Shown: positions 16,751-26,080 of the stretch, one piece after another | Layout: the number at the start of each line of letters is the position of its first letter | Position numbering within the stretch: position 1 is the first letter of the stretch | Assembly: GCA_045615885.1 (NCBI GenBank) | Contig: JAZLFR010000069.1 | Coordinates: 1 to 64,000 of the forward strand | DNA: 64,000 nucleotides | Reading direction: 5' to 3' | From: UBA1765 sp045615885 | GTDB lineage: Bacteria > Fibrobacterota > Fibrobacteria > Fibrobacterales > Fibrobacteraceae | Made by a program: the position numbers and the translations under genes | Notes under the pieces: model-generated | What the model was told of the DNA's origin: nothing | What the model saw: only the letters and a program-made list of their open reading frames with translations | Databases searched by the model: none

Positions 16751-17868
16751 GAATTGCCTTCCTGAGCACATTTTTTGTTGGCGAATACGGAGTGACGCGA
16801 GTTATTGCCGCTCAGATGCCGCTACTTGTGGCGGCTGGGCATTCCGTGGATCTCTATGCATGTTTTTTAGACCAGAGCCTTGTGGCAAATGGGGTACAGG
16901 CAGTTCGCGTTCCGACCCATTTCAAGGGGCTGAAAAAAACATTGCAGCGTGGCAGTTATGATGTCGTAATTGCATGCACGGAACAATTTTTTTCAATGGT
17001 TGCCGATTGGAAACTAGATGCTGTAACCATTGCATATGAGCATGGATACATTCCCGTGGAGCTGACGATTCCTGCAGAGCGGGAAGGGCATCGCAAAATG
17101 ATAGAAGAGCGGGTGAACCGAATTTACCCTTCTTTTAGTCATGTCGTGACTATAAGCCGTTATGCAGTGGACTATATACGCTGGCCGCAGGCTTTTGTTC
17201 TCCACAATGGAGCTGACCATTTTGTTAATGCTTCTGTTCCTGATTTTGAATCGCAAGATGGCTTCATTCGTATTTTGGCAGTTTCCAGGTATCGTCAGGT
17301 GGAATGGGCCGGAAAAGGAATGGATTGTTTTTGTCGCTTGAAAAAGGAACTGGGGGATAAGGTAGAGATTACGATTGTTGGCGGTGGCGATGAAACTACC
17401 ACTGCATTGCTTGTCGAAGCAGGGATTAATGCGCTTGGGGTTGTTAAAGATCCCGTGGAAATGGCGAATGTGTATGCGCAGTGCGATGTCGTTGTCAGTT
17501 TTTCGAAGTGCGAAATGTTCAACTTGCCTTTGGCTGAAGCCGGTTTTGCACATAAGCCTGCCCTAGCTTTGAATGTATGCGCTCATCCGGAAGTAACGCC
17601 GTTCGTTTTTGATTCCTATGAACAGATAAGGGATTTTTTGAAGGAAGCTTCGAGAGAGTCTTTAAAGCAAGCGGGCCGGCAAATGTTCGACTTTGTGGAT
17701 GCTAGATTCCGGTGGGAAACCAATGCACGGAAATTGCTTAAGTTTTTAGAGGAAATTTGTCCTCAGTCGAAAAATGGATCACCTTCGCCAGCGTTCTATT
17801 TGCGCAGGTATTTCTGGATTGTGCGTGAAGCCGTTCGAAATTTTGCCCATAAGGTGATAAGGAGATAA
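16747..17868 (+). CDS. GT4-type glycosyltransferase
   Basis: The 373-residue protein has a GT-B layout: an N-terminal Rossmann-like half (MRIAFLSTFFVGEYGVTRV) and a C-terminal half with ILAVSRYRQVEWAGKGMD and the E-x7-E nucleotide-sugar motif in CEMFNLPLAEAG near residues 257-268. It should add a sugar from a nucleotide donor to the lipid-linked repeat unit in the cytoplasm. It is the only glycosyltransferase in the locus. Donor and acceptor cannot be named. Confidence 0.85.
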   Translation: MRIAFLSTFFVGEYGVTRVIAAQMPLLVAAGHSVDLYACFLDQSLVANGVQAVRVPTHFKGLKKTLQRGSYDVVIACTEQFFSMVADWKLDAVTIAYEHGYIPVELTIPAEREGHRKMIEERVNRIYPSFSHVVTISRYAVDYIRWPQAFVLHNGADHFVNASVPDFESQDGFIRILAVSRYRQVEWAGKGMDCFCRLKKELGDKVEITIVGGGDETTTALLVEAGINALGVVKDPVEMANVYAQCDVVVSFSKCEMFNLPLAEAGFAHKPALALNVCAHPEVTPFVFDSYEQIRDFLKEASRESLKQAGRQMFDFVDARFRWETNARKLLKFLEEICPQSKNGSPSPAFYLRRYFWIVREAVRNFAHKVIRR

Positions 17869-17871
17869 TCC

Positions 17872-19269
17872 ATGAAGATGAATTCCCTGTTGCTGAATGC
17901 TGGAATGAACGGTGTAGCCCAAGGTGTGAGCAAGCTGGTCCGCTTTGCCATAACAAGCGTTGCTCTAGTTCGTTTTGGCGCTTCGTCCTGGGGGGAATTG
18001 GCCTTTGCGCTGACCTTGTTGACATATCTGAATTTTGTCCTTGATTTTGGATTGTCCTCTTTGGCGCTTATCGAGCATCCTGATGACAAGGAACTTGATA
18101 GAAAGTTTTTTGTATCGCTATCATACATTCGTGGTTTTTTGATTTTTCTGATGTTTGCCGTTGCAGTCGGTGCCATCCATATTTTTGATGTTTCCAGTGG
18201 ATTCGTGTTAAAGGCATATTTGCTGCAACTATTTTTGCGTCCTTTTAATTTTGACTGGTTTCTTTCTCGCAAAGGTTATACGGCCTATTCTCCGTTGGTG
18301 CAGACTGTAAGGCAGATAGCGGTCCTTGCCGTGCTTTTGATTACTCAGATGCCGACCATAGAGCAGTTTGTTGTTCTGGATGTCGGCACGGAAGTGCTGG
18401 CTACGGTTGCATTGTGGTTTTTGGGACCTAAGCGCGAATTCCGTTTTGGACTGCCCAGCAGGCGTGAACTCAGAAGTGCAATGGATTGCTATAAGGGATC
18501 CATGCTTTTGTTCGTCTCCTCGTCGTTGTTGCTGCTCCATCAAAATTTCGACATATTCGTTCTGAAGTACTTTGTCGGCGATGCTGCCGTAGGTATTTAC
18601 GACTACTGCTTTCGCTATGCCATGTTCGTCTTTGTTCTTGGGAGCAGCCTCAGCATACCTTTAAGAAGGCAGCTCGCACGATTGAAGGACCTGGATGAAA
18701 TTGCCGGTCGTACGGAACTGGTGCGCTGCTCGCATAAGATTCTTGGCCTGTTGAGTGCGGCCTTTCTTTTGGGCTCGATGTGCTTTTCAGAAAAATTCTT
18801 TTCGACCGTTGTTCCGCTGGACATGAATTTTCAACCGGCGAAGGTGATAATTCTTTTTGCATGCTGGCTTGTAATTTCGTTCTATTCTGTTCCATGGAGC
18901 GAATGGCTGATTTCCCAGTCCCGAAAGAACTATTTTATGCTCGCTGTTGTTGCTGGTGTTGTCAATGTGGTTACCAATTTTATTCTTGTGCCAAAATTTG
19001 GCATTGTTGGCGCCGCGTTTGCAAAGGTCCTTTCTGAACTAGGGATATTTGTTTTTCTGTTTATTCAGGTTTCCGGAATGATGCGCCTGAATTTCTTTAA
19101 AGCTACGATAGTTCATTTGCCGTTATGCCCGCTGGTTGTGTTCTACTTTACGCAGGGCTTTTTGCCGTATTGGCTTTTGGCTGTGGTTCTAGTTGTGGAA
19201 ATTCTGCTTCTTTTCGTTTCGAAGTATTTTACCATGGCAGATGTGAAATTGCTTGCCAGAGGGGATTGA
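17872..19269 (+). CDS. Wzx-type polysaccharide flippase (MOP superfamily)
   Basis: This 465-residue protein is hydrophobic with about 12-14 predicted helices. The N-terminal part (NAGMNGVAQGVSKLVRF, then GELAFALTLLTYLNFVLDFGL) and the KFGIVGAAFAKVLSE segment near residue 382 fit the Wzx/MurJ-like flippases. It should turn the lipid-linked unit across the inner membrane for the polymerase next to it. It starts 3 nt after the glycosyltransferase stop and ends the locus. Confidence 0.83.
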   Translation: MKMNSLLLNAGMNGVAQGVSKLVRFAITSVALVRFGASSWGELAFALTLLTYLNFVLDFGLSSLALIEHPDDKELDRKFFVSLSYIRGFLIFLMFAVAVGAIHIFDVSSGFVLKAYLLQLFLRPFNFDWFLSRKGYTAYSPLVQTVRQIAVLAVLLITQMPTIEQFVVLDVGTEVLATVALWFLGPKREFRFGLPSRRELRSAMDCYKGSMLLFVSSSLLLLHQNFDIFVLKYFVGDAAVGIYDYCFRYAMFVFVLGSSLSIPLRRQLARLKDLDEIAGRTELVRCSHKILGLLSAAFLLGSMCFSEKFFSTVVPLDMNFQPAKVIILFACWLVISFYSVPWSEWLISQSRKNYFMLAVVAGVVNVVTNFILVPKFGIVGAAFAKVLSELGIFVFLFIQVSGMMRLNFFKATIVHLPLCPLVVFYFTQGFLPYWLLAVVLVVEILLLFVSKYFTMADVKLLARGD

Positions 19270-19295
19270 TTCAAATAAAATTTTGAATTTGCTCT

Positions 19296-19316
19296 TTCTT
19301 TTTTTAAAAAAAAGAA
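19296..19316. other. A/T palindrome after the flippase gene
   Basis: TTC-T7 followed by A8-GAA forms a 10-bp A/T palindrome 26 nt after the flippase stop. It may act as a weak terminator or a spacer; the run has no G/C clamp. Confidence 0.3.
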
Positions 19317-19419
19317 CATAATATGGAGCGTGATTACCTTTAAATGCTCTTGAACGCGGTTGAAATGGATTTCCTCTGTGACAAATAGAGATGGATTTTC
19401 TATTTTAGGCCCCAAACTT

Positions 19420-19499
19420 GCGAAAGTGGCGGAATTGGCAGACGCACCAGACTTAGGATCTGGCACTTCGGTGTGAGGGTTCGACTCCCTCCTTTCGCA
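19420..19499 (+). tRNA. tRNA-Leu, anticodon UAG
   Basis: The acceptor arms GCGAAAG (19,420-19,426) and CTTTCGC (19,492-19,498) pair fully, with discriminator A. The anticodon stem CCAGA/TCTGG encloses loop CTTAGGA with anticodon TAG at 19,454-19,456. A class II variable arm (CACTTCGGTG) and a GAGGG/CCCTC T-arm with TTCGACT follow. CCA is not encoded. The tig start lies 38 nt downstream, so tRNA and tig may share a transcript. Confidence 0.95.
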
Positions 19500-19537
19500 T
19501 CACCTTTAAAATCTAACATATCCCGTTCGGAGTAAAT

Positions 19538-20809
19538 ATGAACGTTGAAATTAAAGAAACAAGCGCTGTCGAACGCACGCTTACTATTTCTATCCCGCAG
19601 GAAGATTTGAAGGCTCCTTTCGACAAGAAAGTGAACCAGTACAGAAAGGAAATCCAGTTGAAGGGTTTCCGTCAGGGCGCAGCTCCTAAGAATATGATCG
19701 TTGCCCGCTTTGGCGACTCCATCCGTGCAGAAGTTGTAGATGAAACCATCAATAACCTTTTGAACGACGAATTGAAGAAGGCTAACATCATTCCTGCCGG
19801 CCGCGTGAAGATTGAAGATTTCAAGGACGACAAGTCTGCTCCGATCGAAATCGTTGCCAAGGTCGAAGTTGACCCGGTCATCGACATCAAGGGCTATGCC
19901 GACACTGGCATCACCGTTCCGGCTACCGCCGTCCACGAAGACGAAGTCAAGGTAGAATACGACCGCCTCATCCAGATGTGGTCCAGGGACGAACATGTGG
20001 ACCGCGCTGCCCAGAAGGGTGACGTGATCGTTGGCGAATACGTCGAAGTTGTTATCGACGGCCAGGTTCAGGAACTCCCGGAACAGCGTGAATTCCGTTC
20101 CCTCCTCGGTGAATCTGCCTCCCCGGGCTTCGATGAAGGTCTCATCGGCGCTGTAGCTGGCGACGCCAAGGAAATCAACTTTACATACCCGGAAGACCAC
20201 AAGGACGAAAAGTACCGTGGTAAGAAGGCAACCTTCAAGGTCAACGTCAAGGACGTTCACGAAGTTCTCCCGCCGAAGATGGATGAAGAATTCTTCAAGC
20301 AGATCGGTGTCAAGGACGAAGCAGACTTGAAGAACAACCTTCAGGAAGGCATCCTCTCCCAGAAGACGACCGCAGCACGTACAAAGGCAATCAACGAAGC
20401 TATCGACAAGCTCATCGAAGCTAACCCGTTCGAAGTTCCGAACGCACGCGTTGAAGACCTCATCAAGTACACTCTTTCCCGCGGTTCCGACAAACCGGCA
20501 GACGAAGTCCAGCCGACTGAAGATGAAATCAAGGCCCTTACTCCGGAAGCTGTGCGCGAAATCAAGAAGCATCGCATTCTCGAATTCGTTGCTGACGCAG
20601 AAAAGATCAAGGCAACCCAGGCAAACGTTGACGCTCGCATTCAGCAGATGGCAGATGCTTATCATGTTGATTTCGAAAGCCTCAAGAACCACCTCCGCCA
20701 GAGCGGCCGCGTAATGGCCCTCCGCGAAGAAATCCGCTTGGAAGCTGCTGCAGACTTTATCGTCGGCATTCGCCCGGCTGCTGAAGAAAAGGCAGAAGAA
20801 ACCAAGTAA
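19538..20809 (+). CDS. tig: Trigger factor (ribosome-bound chaperone and PPIase)
   Basis: This 423-residue protein has the three trigger factor parts: the ribosome-binding N-terminal domain with LKGFRQGAAPKNMI near residues 43-57, an FKBP-like middle domain beginning near KGDVIVGEYVEV, and a helical C-terminal domain. It docks on L23 and folds nascent chains. GGAG ahead of the ATG is a good binding site. The order tig-clpP-clpX-lon is common in bacteria. A 770-codon frame on the other strand over tig and clpP is a codon-bias artefact. Confidence 0.96.
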   Translation: MNVEIKETSAVERTLTISIPQEDLKAPFDKKVNQYRKEIQLKGFRQGAAPKNMIVARFGDSIRAEVVDETINNLLNDELKKANIIPAGRVKIEDFKDDKSAPIEIVAKVEVDPVIDIKGYADTGITVPATAVHEDEVKVEYDRLIQMWSRDEHVDRAAQKGDVIVGEYVEVVIDGQVQELPEQREFRSLLGESASPGFDEGLIGAVAGDAKEINFTYPEDHKDEKYRGKKATFKVNVKDVHEVLPPKMDEEFFKQIGVKDEADLKNNLQEGILSQKTTAARTKAINEAIDKLIEANPFEVPNARVEDLIKYTLSRGSDKPADEVQPTEDEIKALTPEAVREIKKHRILEFVADAEKIKATQANVDARIQQMADAYHVDFESLKNHLRQSGRVMALREEIRLEAAADFIVGIRPAAEEKAEETK

Positions 20810-20833
20810 TAAAACAATCGGAGATTCCAATAC

Positions 20834-21421
20834 ATGGTCATCCCTACCGTTATTGAAAATACAGGCCGCGGCGAACGCGCCTATGATATCTATTCCCGCC
20901 TCTTGAAGGAACGCATCATCTTCCTCGGCACGCCGATCAATGATGAAGTTGCGAACAACATCATGGCGCAGCTGATTTTCTTGGAATATGAAAATCCGGA
21001 AAAGGATATCACTATGTATATCAATAGCCCGGGTGGCTATGTGTCTGCGGGTCTTGCGATCTACGATACCATGCAGCATATTCGTCCGAACGTGGCGACT
21101 ATCTGCATCGGTAATTCCATTTCCATGGCCGCAGTGCTGCTCGCTGCAGGCTCCAAGGGCAAGCGCTACGCTTTGCCTCATTCCCGTATCATGTTGCACC
21201 AGCCGTCCGGCGCCGCCGGTGGCCAGTCCACTGATATCCAGATTCATGCCAAGGAAATCATGCGCACTCGCGAAACCTTGACTGAAATCATTGCCAAGCA
21301 TTCCGGCAAGACGCTCGAAGAAGTCCGTGCAAAGACGGATCGCGATTTTTACATGAGCCCGGAAGAAGCTTTGGAGTTCGGTATTATCGACGAAATTTTT
21401 AATCCGCGTAAAGAAGGTTAA
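20834..21421 (+). CDS. clpP: ATP-dependent Clp protease proteolytic subunit
   Basis: The 195-residue serine protease carries the catalytic triad at the standard positions: Ser97 in GNSISMAA, His122 in RIMLHQP and Asp171 in DRDFYMS. The oxyanion segment NSPGGYVSAG is present near residue 64. ClpP forms the barrel fed by ClpX, whose gene begins on the base after its stop. GGAG lies before the ATG. A propeptide like that of E. coli is very short or missing. Confidence 0.97.
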   Translation: MVIPTVIENTGRGERAYDIYSRLLKERIIFLGTPINDEVANNIMAQLIFLEYENPEKDITMYINSPGGYVSAGLAIYDTMQHIRPNVATICIGNSISMAAVLLAAGSKGKRYALPHSRIMLHQPSGAAGGQSTDIQIHAKEIMRTRETLTEIIAKHSGKTLEEVRAKTDRDFYMSPEEALEFGIIDEIFNPRKEG

Positions 21422-22654
21422 ATGTACCGCAAGGCAAACCCTCCTAGAGTAACTTGTAGTTTTTGTGGCAAGTCTGCCGACCAGGTAGCGAAAATGATTG
21501 CTGGCGACGGAGTGCATATTTGCTCCGATTGCGTTGCAATGTGCCACAATCTTCTTGGAGGGGCCACGGCTGCGCATGCCGAAGAAAAGAAGACGCAGAC
21601 TTTTGAATCCAAGCCGCTCCCGACGCCGCGTGAACTTAAGGAACACCTTGACGAATTTGTAATCGGCCAGGATGCAGCCAAGCAGGCGCTCTCTGTTGCC
21701 GTCTACAACCATTACAAGCGCTTGCGCTATGCGGGTTCAAATAAGTCTGGCGTAGAAGTCGACAAGTCCAACCTGCTTTTGGTTGGCCCGACAGGTTCCG
21801 GCAAGACTTTGCTTGCCCAGACCCTCGCGCGCTTTTTGGATGTGCCGTTTACCATTGCCGATGCAACCGTTCTTACGGAAGCCGGCTATGTCGGTGAAGA
21901 TGTCGAAAATATCCTTGTCCGTTTGCTGCAGGCTGCCGACTACGATGTAGCCCGTGCAGAACGCGGCATTATCTTTGTTGACGAAATTGATAAAATTGCC
22001 CGCAAGACTGCAAACCCGAGCATTACCCGCGATGTTAGCGGTGAAGGTGTGCAGCAGGGCCTCTTGAAGATTCTTGAAGGCACCGTTGCTGCAGTTCCGC
22101 CAAAGGGCGGCCGCAAGCACCCGGAACAGAGTCTTGTGCAAATTAACACCCGCAATATCCTTTTCATTTGCGGAGGCGCTTTTGAAACGCTCGATAAGAC
22201 CATCGCTCGCCGCGTGAACAAGGGCGGCATGGGCTTTGGCGCAGAGATCCGCACCGAAAAGGAAAATTCGCTTTCTGAACTTTTCAAGTTGCTTGAACCG
22301 GATGATTTGATCCAGTTCGGCCTTATCCCGGAAATCGTGGGCCGCTTGCCAATTGCGGTTGCCCTTGAAGAACTTGATGAAGATGCCCTGCTCAAGATTT
22401 TGACAGAACCTAAGAACGCCCTTGTTAAGCAGTTCAAGGAACTCTTCAAGATGGATGGCATCGAACTTACTTTTGAAGAAGACGCGCTTCGTGAAATTGT
22501 CCGCCAGACCATTGAACGCAAGACTGGTGCACGCGGGCTGCGCTCCGTGATGGAACGTGTTTTGCAGCCGGCCATGTTCAGCATGCCGGGCGGTAAAGAC
22601 AAGGTGCTTGCCGTAACGCGCGAAATTGTGCTTGGCGCTCTCAAGAAGAACTAA
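21422..22654 (+). CDS. clpX: Clp protease ATPase subunit ClpX
   Basis: This 410-residue AAA+ unfoldase has the N-terminal zinc domain (C12, C15, C34, C37), Walker A GPTGSGKT, Walker B IIFVDEIDKIA and the pore-region segment GGMGFGAEIR that corresponds to the ClpP-docking IGF loop, here MGF. It recognises tagged proteins and threads them into ClpP. Its start follows the clpP stop directly with no gap, and the binding site must lie in the end of clpP (AAGAAGG). Confidence 0.97.
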   Translation: MYRKANPPRVTCSFCGKSADQVAKMIAGDGVHICSDCVAMCHNLLGGATAAHAEEKKTQTFESKPLPTPRELKEHLDEFVIGQDAAKQALSVAVYNHYKRLRYAGSNKSGVEVDKSNLLLVGPTGSGKTLLAQTLARFLDVPFTIADATVLTEAGYVGEDVENILVRLLQAADYDVARAERGIIFVDEIDKIARKTANPSITRDVSGEGVQQGLLKILEGTVAAVPPKGGRKHPEQSLVQINTRNILFICGGAFETLDKTIARRVNKGGMGFGAEIRTEKENSLSELFKLLEPDDLIQFGLIPEIVGRLPIAVALEELDEDALLKILTEPKNALVKQFKELFKMDGIELTFEEDALREIVRQTIERKTGARGLRSVMERVLQPAMFSMPGGKDKVLAVTREIVLGALKKN

Positions 22655-22662
22655 GGATTTTT

Positions 22663-25113
22663 ATGGCCAAGAAGAATGCTGCTCCGGTGGAAGACCCACA
22701 AGGATCTTCTACCCGTTCCCTAATGTTGGATTTAAGTAAGCCACTCCCGGTTTTGCCGTTGCGCGATTCGCTCGTTTTGCCGGGAACGTCTTCACGCGTT
22801 CTGGTTGGCCGCCATGTTTCCTTGCAGGCTATCCACGAGGCCGAAACAAAGCACCAGGGCTCCATTTTGCTTGTAGCCCAGCGCGATTCCGCAAATGATG
22901 AAGTCTTGCTGAACGATTTGCAGGATGTGGGCGTCGTGGCGCACATCATGCAGGTTTCCATGATGCCGAATGGCTACTGCAAGGTTCTTTTTGAAGGCAT
23001 TTTTGCAGCCGATGTTTCTGAAATCCGCTTTCAGGACGAAAACAAGAAAAACTATCTGGTAGCAAACGCTACACCGCGCGATTTTTACTTTGACACCTCG
23101 GAAAGCGCGCAGGAACGCGCCCGCAAGGTGCTTGAAAAGTTCAAGCAGTATGCTGGCCAGACCGATTTGCCGGCAGACTTGTTCGACTCACTGAGCGAAG
23201 CCGACATGCCGCTCCAGATTTACTTTGGCATAGTTCCGTTCATAAAGCTTTCCATAGAAGAAAAGCAGCGTTTGCTCGAAGTGACTTCCGTGACCGAAGT
23301 TGCCGACAAGGTGGAAGGCGCCCTGCAGGCATTGCTCGATGTGGAGAATCTTTCTCGCAAGGTGCAGTCCGAAGTGCAGCGCAAGGCGCAGCAGCAACAG
23401 CGCGATTGGCTCATAACGGAACAGATTCGCTTGCTCCAGGAAGAACTTGGCACAGACGAAGCGTCTGAATCCAAGAAACTTGAAGAAAAGATCAAGGCAA
23501 AGAAGTTCCCGAAGGAAATTCAGGAAAAGTTGGACGAGGAACTTGTGCGCCTCCGCATGATGCCGGTGTCTAGCCCGGAATACGCCCTGATCAGAAATTA
23601 CCTGGATTGGTTCATAGCACTCCCGTATGGTGTTTATACCGATACCGAACTCAACCTGAAGACGGTGAAGAAGGTTCTTGACGAGCGCCATTACGGCCTT
23701 GAAAAGGTCAAGGAACGCATTCTTGAATACATTGCCGTGCTCCGCCTGAAGGGCGCAGAGCGCAAGGCTCCTGTGCTTTGCCTGGTAGGCCCTCCCGGTG
23801 TCGGCAAGACTACGCTCGTGTCTTCTGTTGCAAAGGCTCTCGGCAGGGAATATGTTCGCGTAACGCTTGGCGGCGTTCACGACGAATCGGAAATCCGCGG
23901 CCACAGAAAGACTTACATCGGCTCCATGCCGGGCCGCTTTGTGCAGGCGCTTCGCCGTGCGAAGAGCATGAACCCGGTCATTTTGCTCGATGAAATCGAC
24001 AAGATGGCAAGCGATTTTCGTGGCGACCCGGCGAGTGCGTTGCTCGAACTTTTGGACCCTGAGCAGAACCATACGTTCACGGACCACTTTATGGAAGTCG
24101 GCATCGACTTTTCCAAGGTGCTCTTCATTGCCACGGCAAATACCGAGCAGGATATTCCAGCGGCGCTCCATGACCGTTTGGAAGTCGTCCGTTTGCCTGG
24201 CTACTACAAGCATGAAAAAATTTCCATTGCAGAAAACTACTTGCTACCGGAAGCTGCTGAAAATTGCGGTGTGACGCTTGGCAAGGACATTTCTGTTTCT
24301 GCAAAGACGATCGAAAAGATTATTGCGGACTACACGCGCGAAGCTGGCGTCCGTGAGCTTGGCCGCCTGGTAGAAAAGCTTGCCCGTGCTCGCGCAAAGG
24401 AAGTTGTGCTTGGCAAAAAGTACAAGGCAGAAATTGCAGACAAGCAGCTTGCTGATTACCTTGGCGCCCCGCGCTTCACAAACAACCGTTTGCCAGCTCC
24501 TGGCGCTTATGGCCGCGTAACGGGCCTAGCCTGGACAAGTGTCGGTGGCGAAATCCTTTCCATTGAATGCATGCTTTTGAGCGGCAAGGGCCAGGTGATT
24601 TTGACCGGCAAGCTCGGCGACGTAATGAAGGAATCCATTCAGATAGCGCTCAGCCTTGTGCGTGAACGCCTGCGCCGCTACGGCATTGAACCGGAAATCG
24701 TCCGCAAGACGGACATTCACGTGCATGTGCCGGAAGGTGCCGTTCCAAAGGACGGTCCGTCTGCAGGCATTGCGATGACACTTGCCCTGCTTTCTGCGTT
24801 TACCCGCATGCCGATTGACCCGGCCATTGCATTTACCGGCGAAGTCAGCCTGACTGGCGATTTGCTGCCGATCGGCGGCCTGAATGAAAAGGCCCTCGCT
24901 GCCCAGGAATCTGGCGTAAAGACACTCTATGTTCCTGTCGATAACGGCAAGGATGTGGATGAGCTTCCCGCCCCTGCAAAGAAGAACTTGAAGATCCATT
25001 TGATGAAGCACATCGATGACATCATCAAGATATTGCTTCCGGCAGGTAAGGCGGAAACTGTTAAGCAGAAGTCGAAAGAAAAGAAGGCTCCTGCAAAGCA
25101 GACGAAGAAGTAA
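22663..25113 (+). CDS. lon: ATP-dependent protease La (Lon)
   Basis: The 816-residue protein has the LonA layout: an N-terminal substrate domain (LPVLPLRDSLVLPG near residue 27), a coiled region, Walker A GPPGVGKTT with the Lon motif EIRGHRKTYIGSMPGR, and a C-terminal peptidase with Ser in KDGPSAGIAM and the dyad Lys in NEKALAAQ. It degrades damaged and regulatory proteins in the cytoplasm. It ends in a Lys-rich tail (residues 795-816). Only 8 nt separate it from clpX. Confidence 0.97.
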   Translation: MAKKNAAPVEDPQGSSTRSLMLDLSKPLPVLPLRDSLVLPGTSSRVLVGRHVSLQAIHEAETKHQGSILLVAQRDSANDEVLLNDLQDVGVVAHIMQVSMMPNGYCKVLFEGIFAADVSEIRFQDENKKNYLVANATPRDFYFDTSESAQERARKVLEKFKQYAGQTDLPADLFDSLSEADMPLQIYFGIVPFIKLSIEEKQRLLEVTSVTEVADKVEGALQALLDVENLSRKVQSEVQRKAQQQQRDWLITEQIRLLQEELGTDEASESKKLEEKIKAKKFPKEIQEKLDEELVRLRMMPVSSPEYALIRNYLDWFIALPYGVYTDTELNLKTVKKVLDERHYGLEKVKERILEYIAVLRLKGAERKAPVLCLVGPPGVGKTTLVSSVAKALGREYVRVTLGGVHDESEIRGHRKTYIGSMPGRFVQALRRAKSMNPVILLDEIDKMASDFRGDPASALLELLDPEQNHTFTDHFMEVGIDFSKVLFIATANTEQDIPAALHDRLEVVRLPGYYKHEKISIAENYLLPEAAENCGVTLGKDISVSAKTIEKIIADYTREAGVRELGRLVEKLARARAKEVVLGKKYKAEIADKQLADYLGAPRFTNNRLPAPGAYGRVTGLAWTSVGGEILSIECMLLSGKGQVILTGKLGDVMKESIQIALSLVRERLRRYGIEPEIVRKTDIHVHVPEGAVPKDGPSAGIAMTLALLSAFTRMPIDPAIAFTGEVSLTGDLLPIGGLNEKALAAQESGVKTLYVPVDNGKDVDELPAPAKKNLKIHLMKHIDDIIKILLPAGKAETVKQKSKEKKAPAKQTKK

Positions 25114-25136
25114 ATTCTTTTGAAAGTGTTTTAGAG

Positions 25137-25164
25137 AAAGCGTCGTAGAAATGCGGCGCTTTTT
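25137..25164 (+). terminator. Terminator-like hairpin after lon
   Basis: AAAGCGTCGTA and TGCGGCGCTTT form an 11-bp stem with two wobble pairs around a GAAA tetraloop, followed by a short T run. It lies 24 nt after lon and likely limits readthrough into the next gene. Confidence 0.75.
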
Positions 25165-25211
25165 CGTATTGATATTTTTGTTAGATTTAGAGAAAATTGA
25201 GGAATATTGCA

Positions 25212-25940
25212 ATGGAATTTACTTTATCTGAAATGCGAGACCATTTGGCTGTTCTTGAAGAACGAATTGCCGCTGCTTGCAAAAATGCCGGCCGTACCCG
25301 CGAATCTGTAAAGCTTGTTTGGGTAAGCAAGTTCCACCCGGCAGAAGCTGTGGAAAACGCAATCGCCCTTGGCGCTCGTGAATTTGGCGAAAACCGCGTG
25401 CAGGAAGCCGAAACAAAGTTCAGCGTAAAGCGTGACGGAATCCGCTGCCATGTGATTGGCCCCGTGCAGAGCAACAAGCTGAAGAAGGCTGCCATCGTTG
25501 CAGACTGCATTCATTCCATCGCAAGCGTCGAAGCTGTGCAAAAGCTTGAAAAGGTCTGTGGCGAAATGGGAAAAAAACTTGATATTCTTTTTCAGGTGAA
25601 TGCTGGCGAAGAAGAAACAAAGAGCGGCGTTTCTGTGGAAGAGGCGGAAAGCTTTTTGAACTCGCTTCCCGAACCTGTTAATCTTCGCTATGTTGGTCTC
25701 ATGACGATTGGCAAAAATACGGGTGTCGCAGAAGATTCCCGTGAATGCTTTGCATTTTTGCGTGCGCTTCGCGACAGGTGCAAGGCGCAAGGCGGCAAGT
25801 TTGCTGATTTCACCGAGCTTTCCATGGGAATGACGGGAGACCTGGAAGTTGCCATTGAAGAAGGCTCCACCATGATTCGCGTGGGAACCGCCCTCTTTGG
25901 CGAGCGCGACTACAGCAAGCCGGTAAACGATCCTGTTTAA
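25212..25940 (+). CDS. YggS/PROSC-type pyridoxal phosphate homeostasis protein
   Basis: This protein is 242 residues from the ATG at 25,212, which has GAGGA ahead at about 8 nt. The PLP-binding lysine lies in LVWVSKFHP, and GAREFGENRVQEAETK, FQVNAGEEETKSG and ELSMGMTGDLEVAIEEGSTMIRVG (in parts) are the family blocks. It is a cytosolic PLP-binding protein without a known enzyme reaction that keeps B6 and amino acid pools in balance. It stands alone between terminators. Confidence 0.93.
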   Translation: MEFTLSEMRDHLAVLEERIAAACKNAGRTRESVKLVWVSKFHPAEAVENAIALGAREFGENRVQEAETKFSVKRDGIRCHVIGPVQSNKLKKAAIVADCIHSIASVEAVQKLEKVCGEMGKKLDILFQVNAGEEETKSGVSVEEAESFLNSLPEPVNLRYVGLMTIGKNTGVAEDSRECFAFLRALRDRCKAQGGKFADFTELSMGMTGDLEVAIEEGSTMIRVGTALFGERDYSKPVNDPV

Positions 25941-25950
25941 TTTAAGATGG

Positions 25951-25977
25951 AATTAGTCTGACTCTGTCGGACTAATT
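25951..25977 (+). other. 12-bp hairpin after the YggS-type gene
   Basis: AATTAGTC and GACTAATT form an 8-bp stem that extends through a T-G wobble and GAC/GTC to a TCT loop. It sits 10 nt after the stop codon and just ahead of a second, stronger hairpin. Confidence 0.6.
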
Positions 25978-25988
25978 TGAAATGCGAC

Positions 25989-26011
25989 CCCCCGCTATTA
26001 GCGGGGGCTTT
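25989..26011 (+). terminator. Rho-independent terminator
   Basis: CCCCCGC and GCGGGGG pair around a TATTA loop and run into CTTTT. It ends the YggS-type gene, 48 nt after its stop. Confidence 0.88.
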
Positions 26012-26080
26012 TGTATTGTTAAAATTGCCATTTGAATTTTGACGAAAACAAGAAGCAAGATGTTTTATTAGATTATAGCC

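Noticed and set aside
13049..19499. Genomic island ending at tRNA-Leu with attachment sites
   Set aside because: No integrase, no repeat of the tRNA 3' end was seen at the other side, and the locus looks like ordinary envelope genes.
19400..21712. 770-codon open frame on the minus strand across tig, clpP and the start of clpX
   Set aside because: It is antisense to three certain genes and crosses a tRNA. The genes avoid TTA, CTA and TCA codons, which removes stops from this reverse frame. No binding site or family features.
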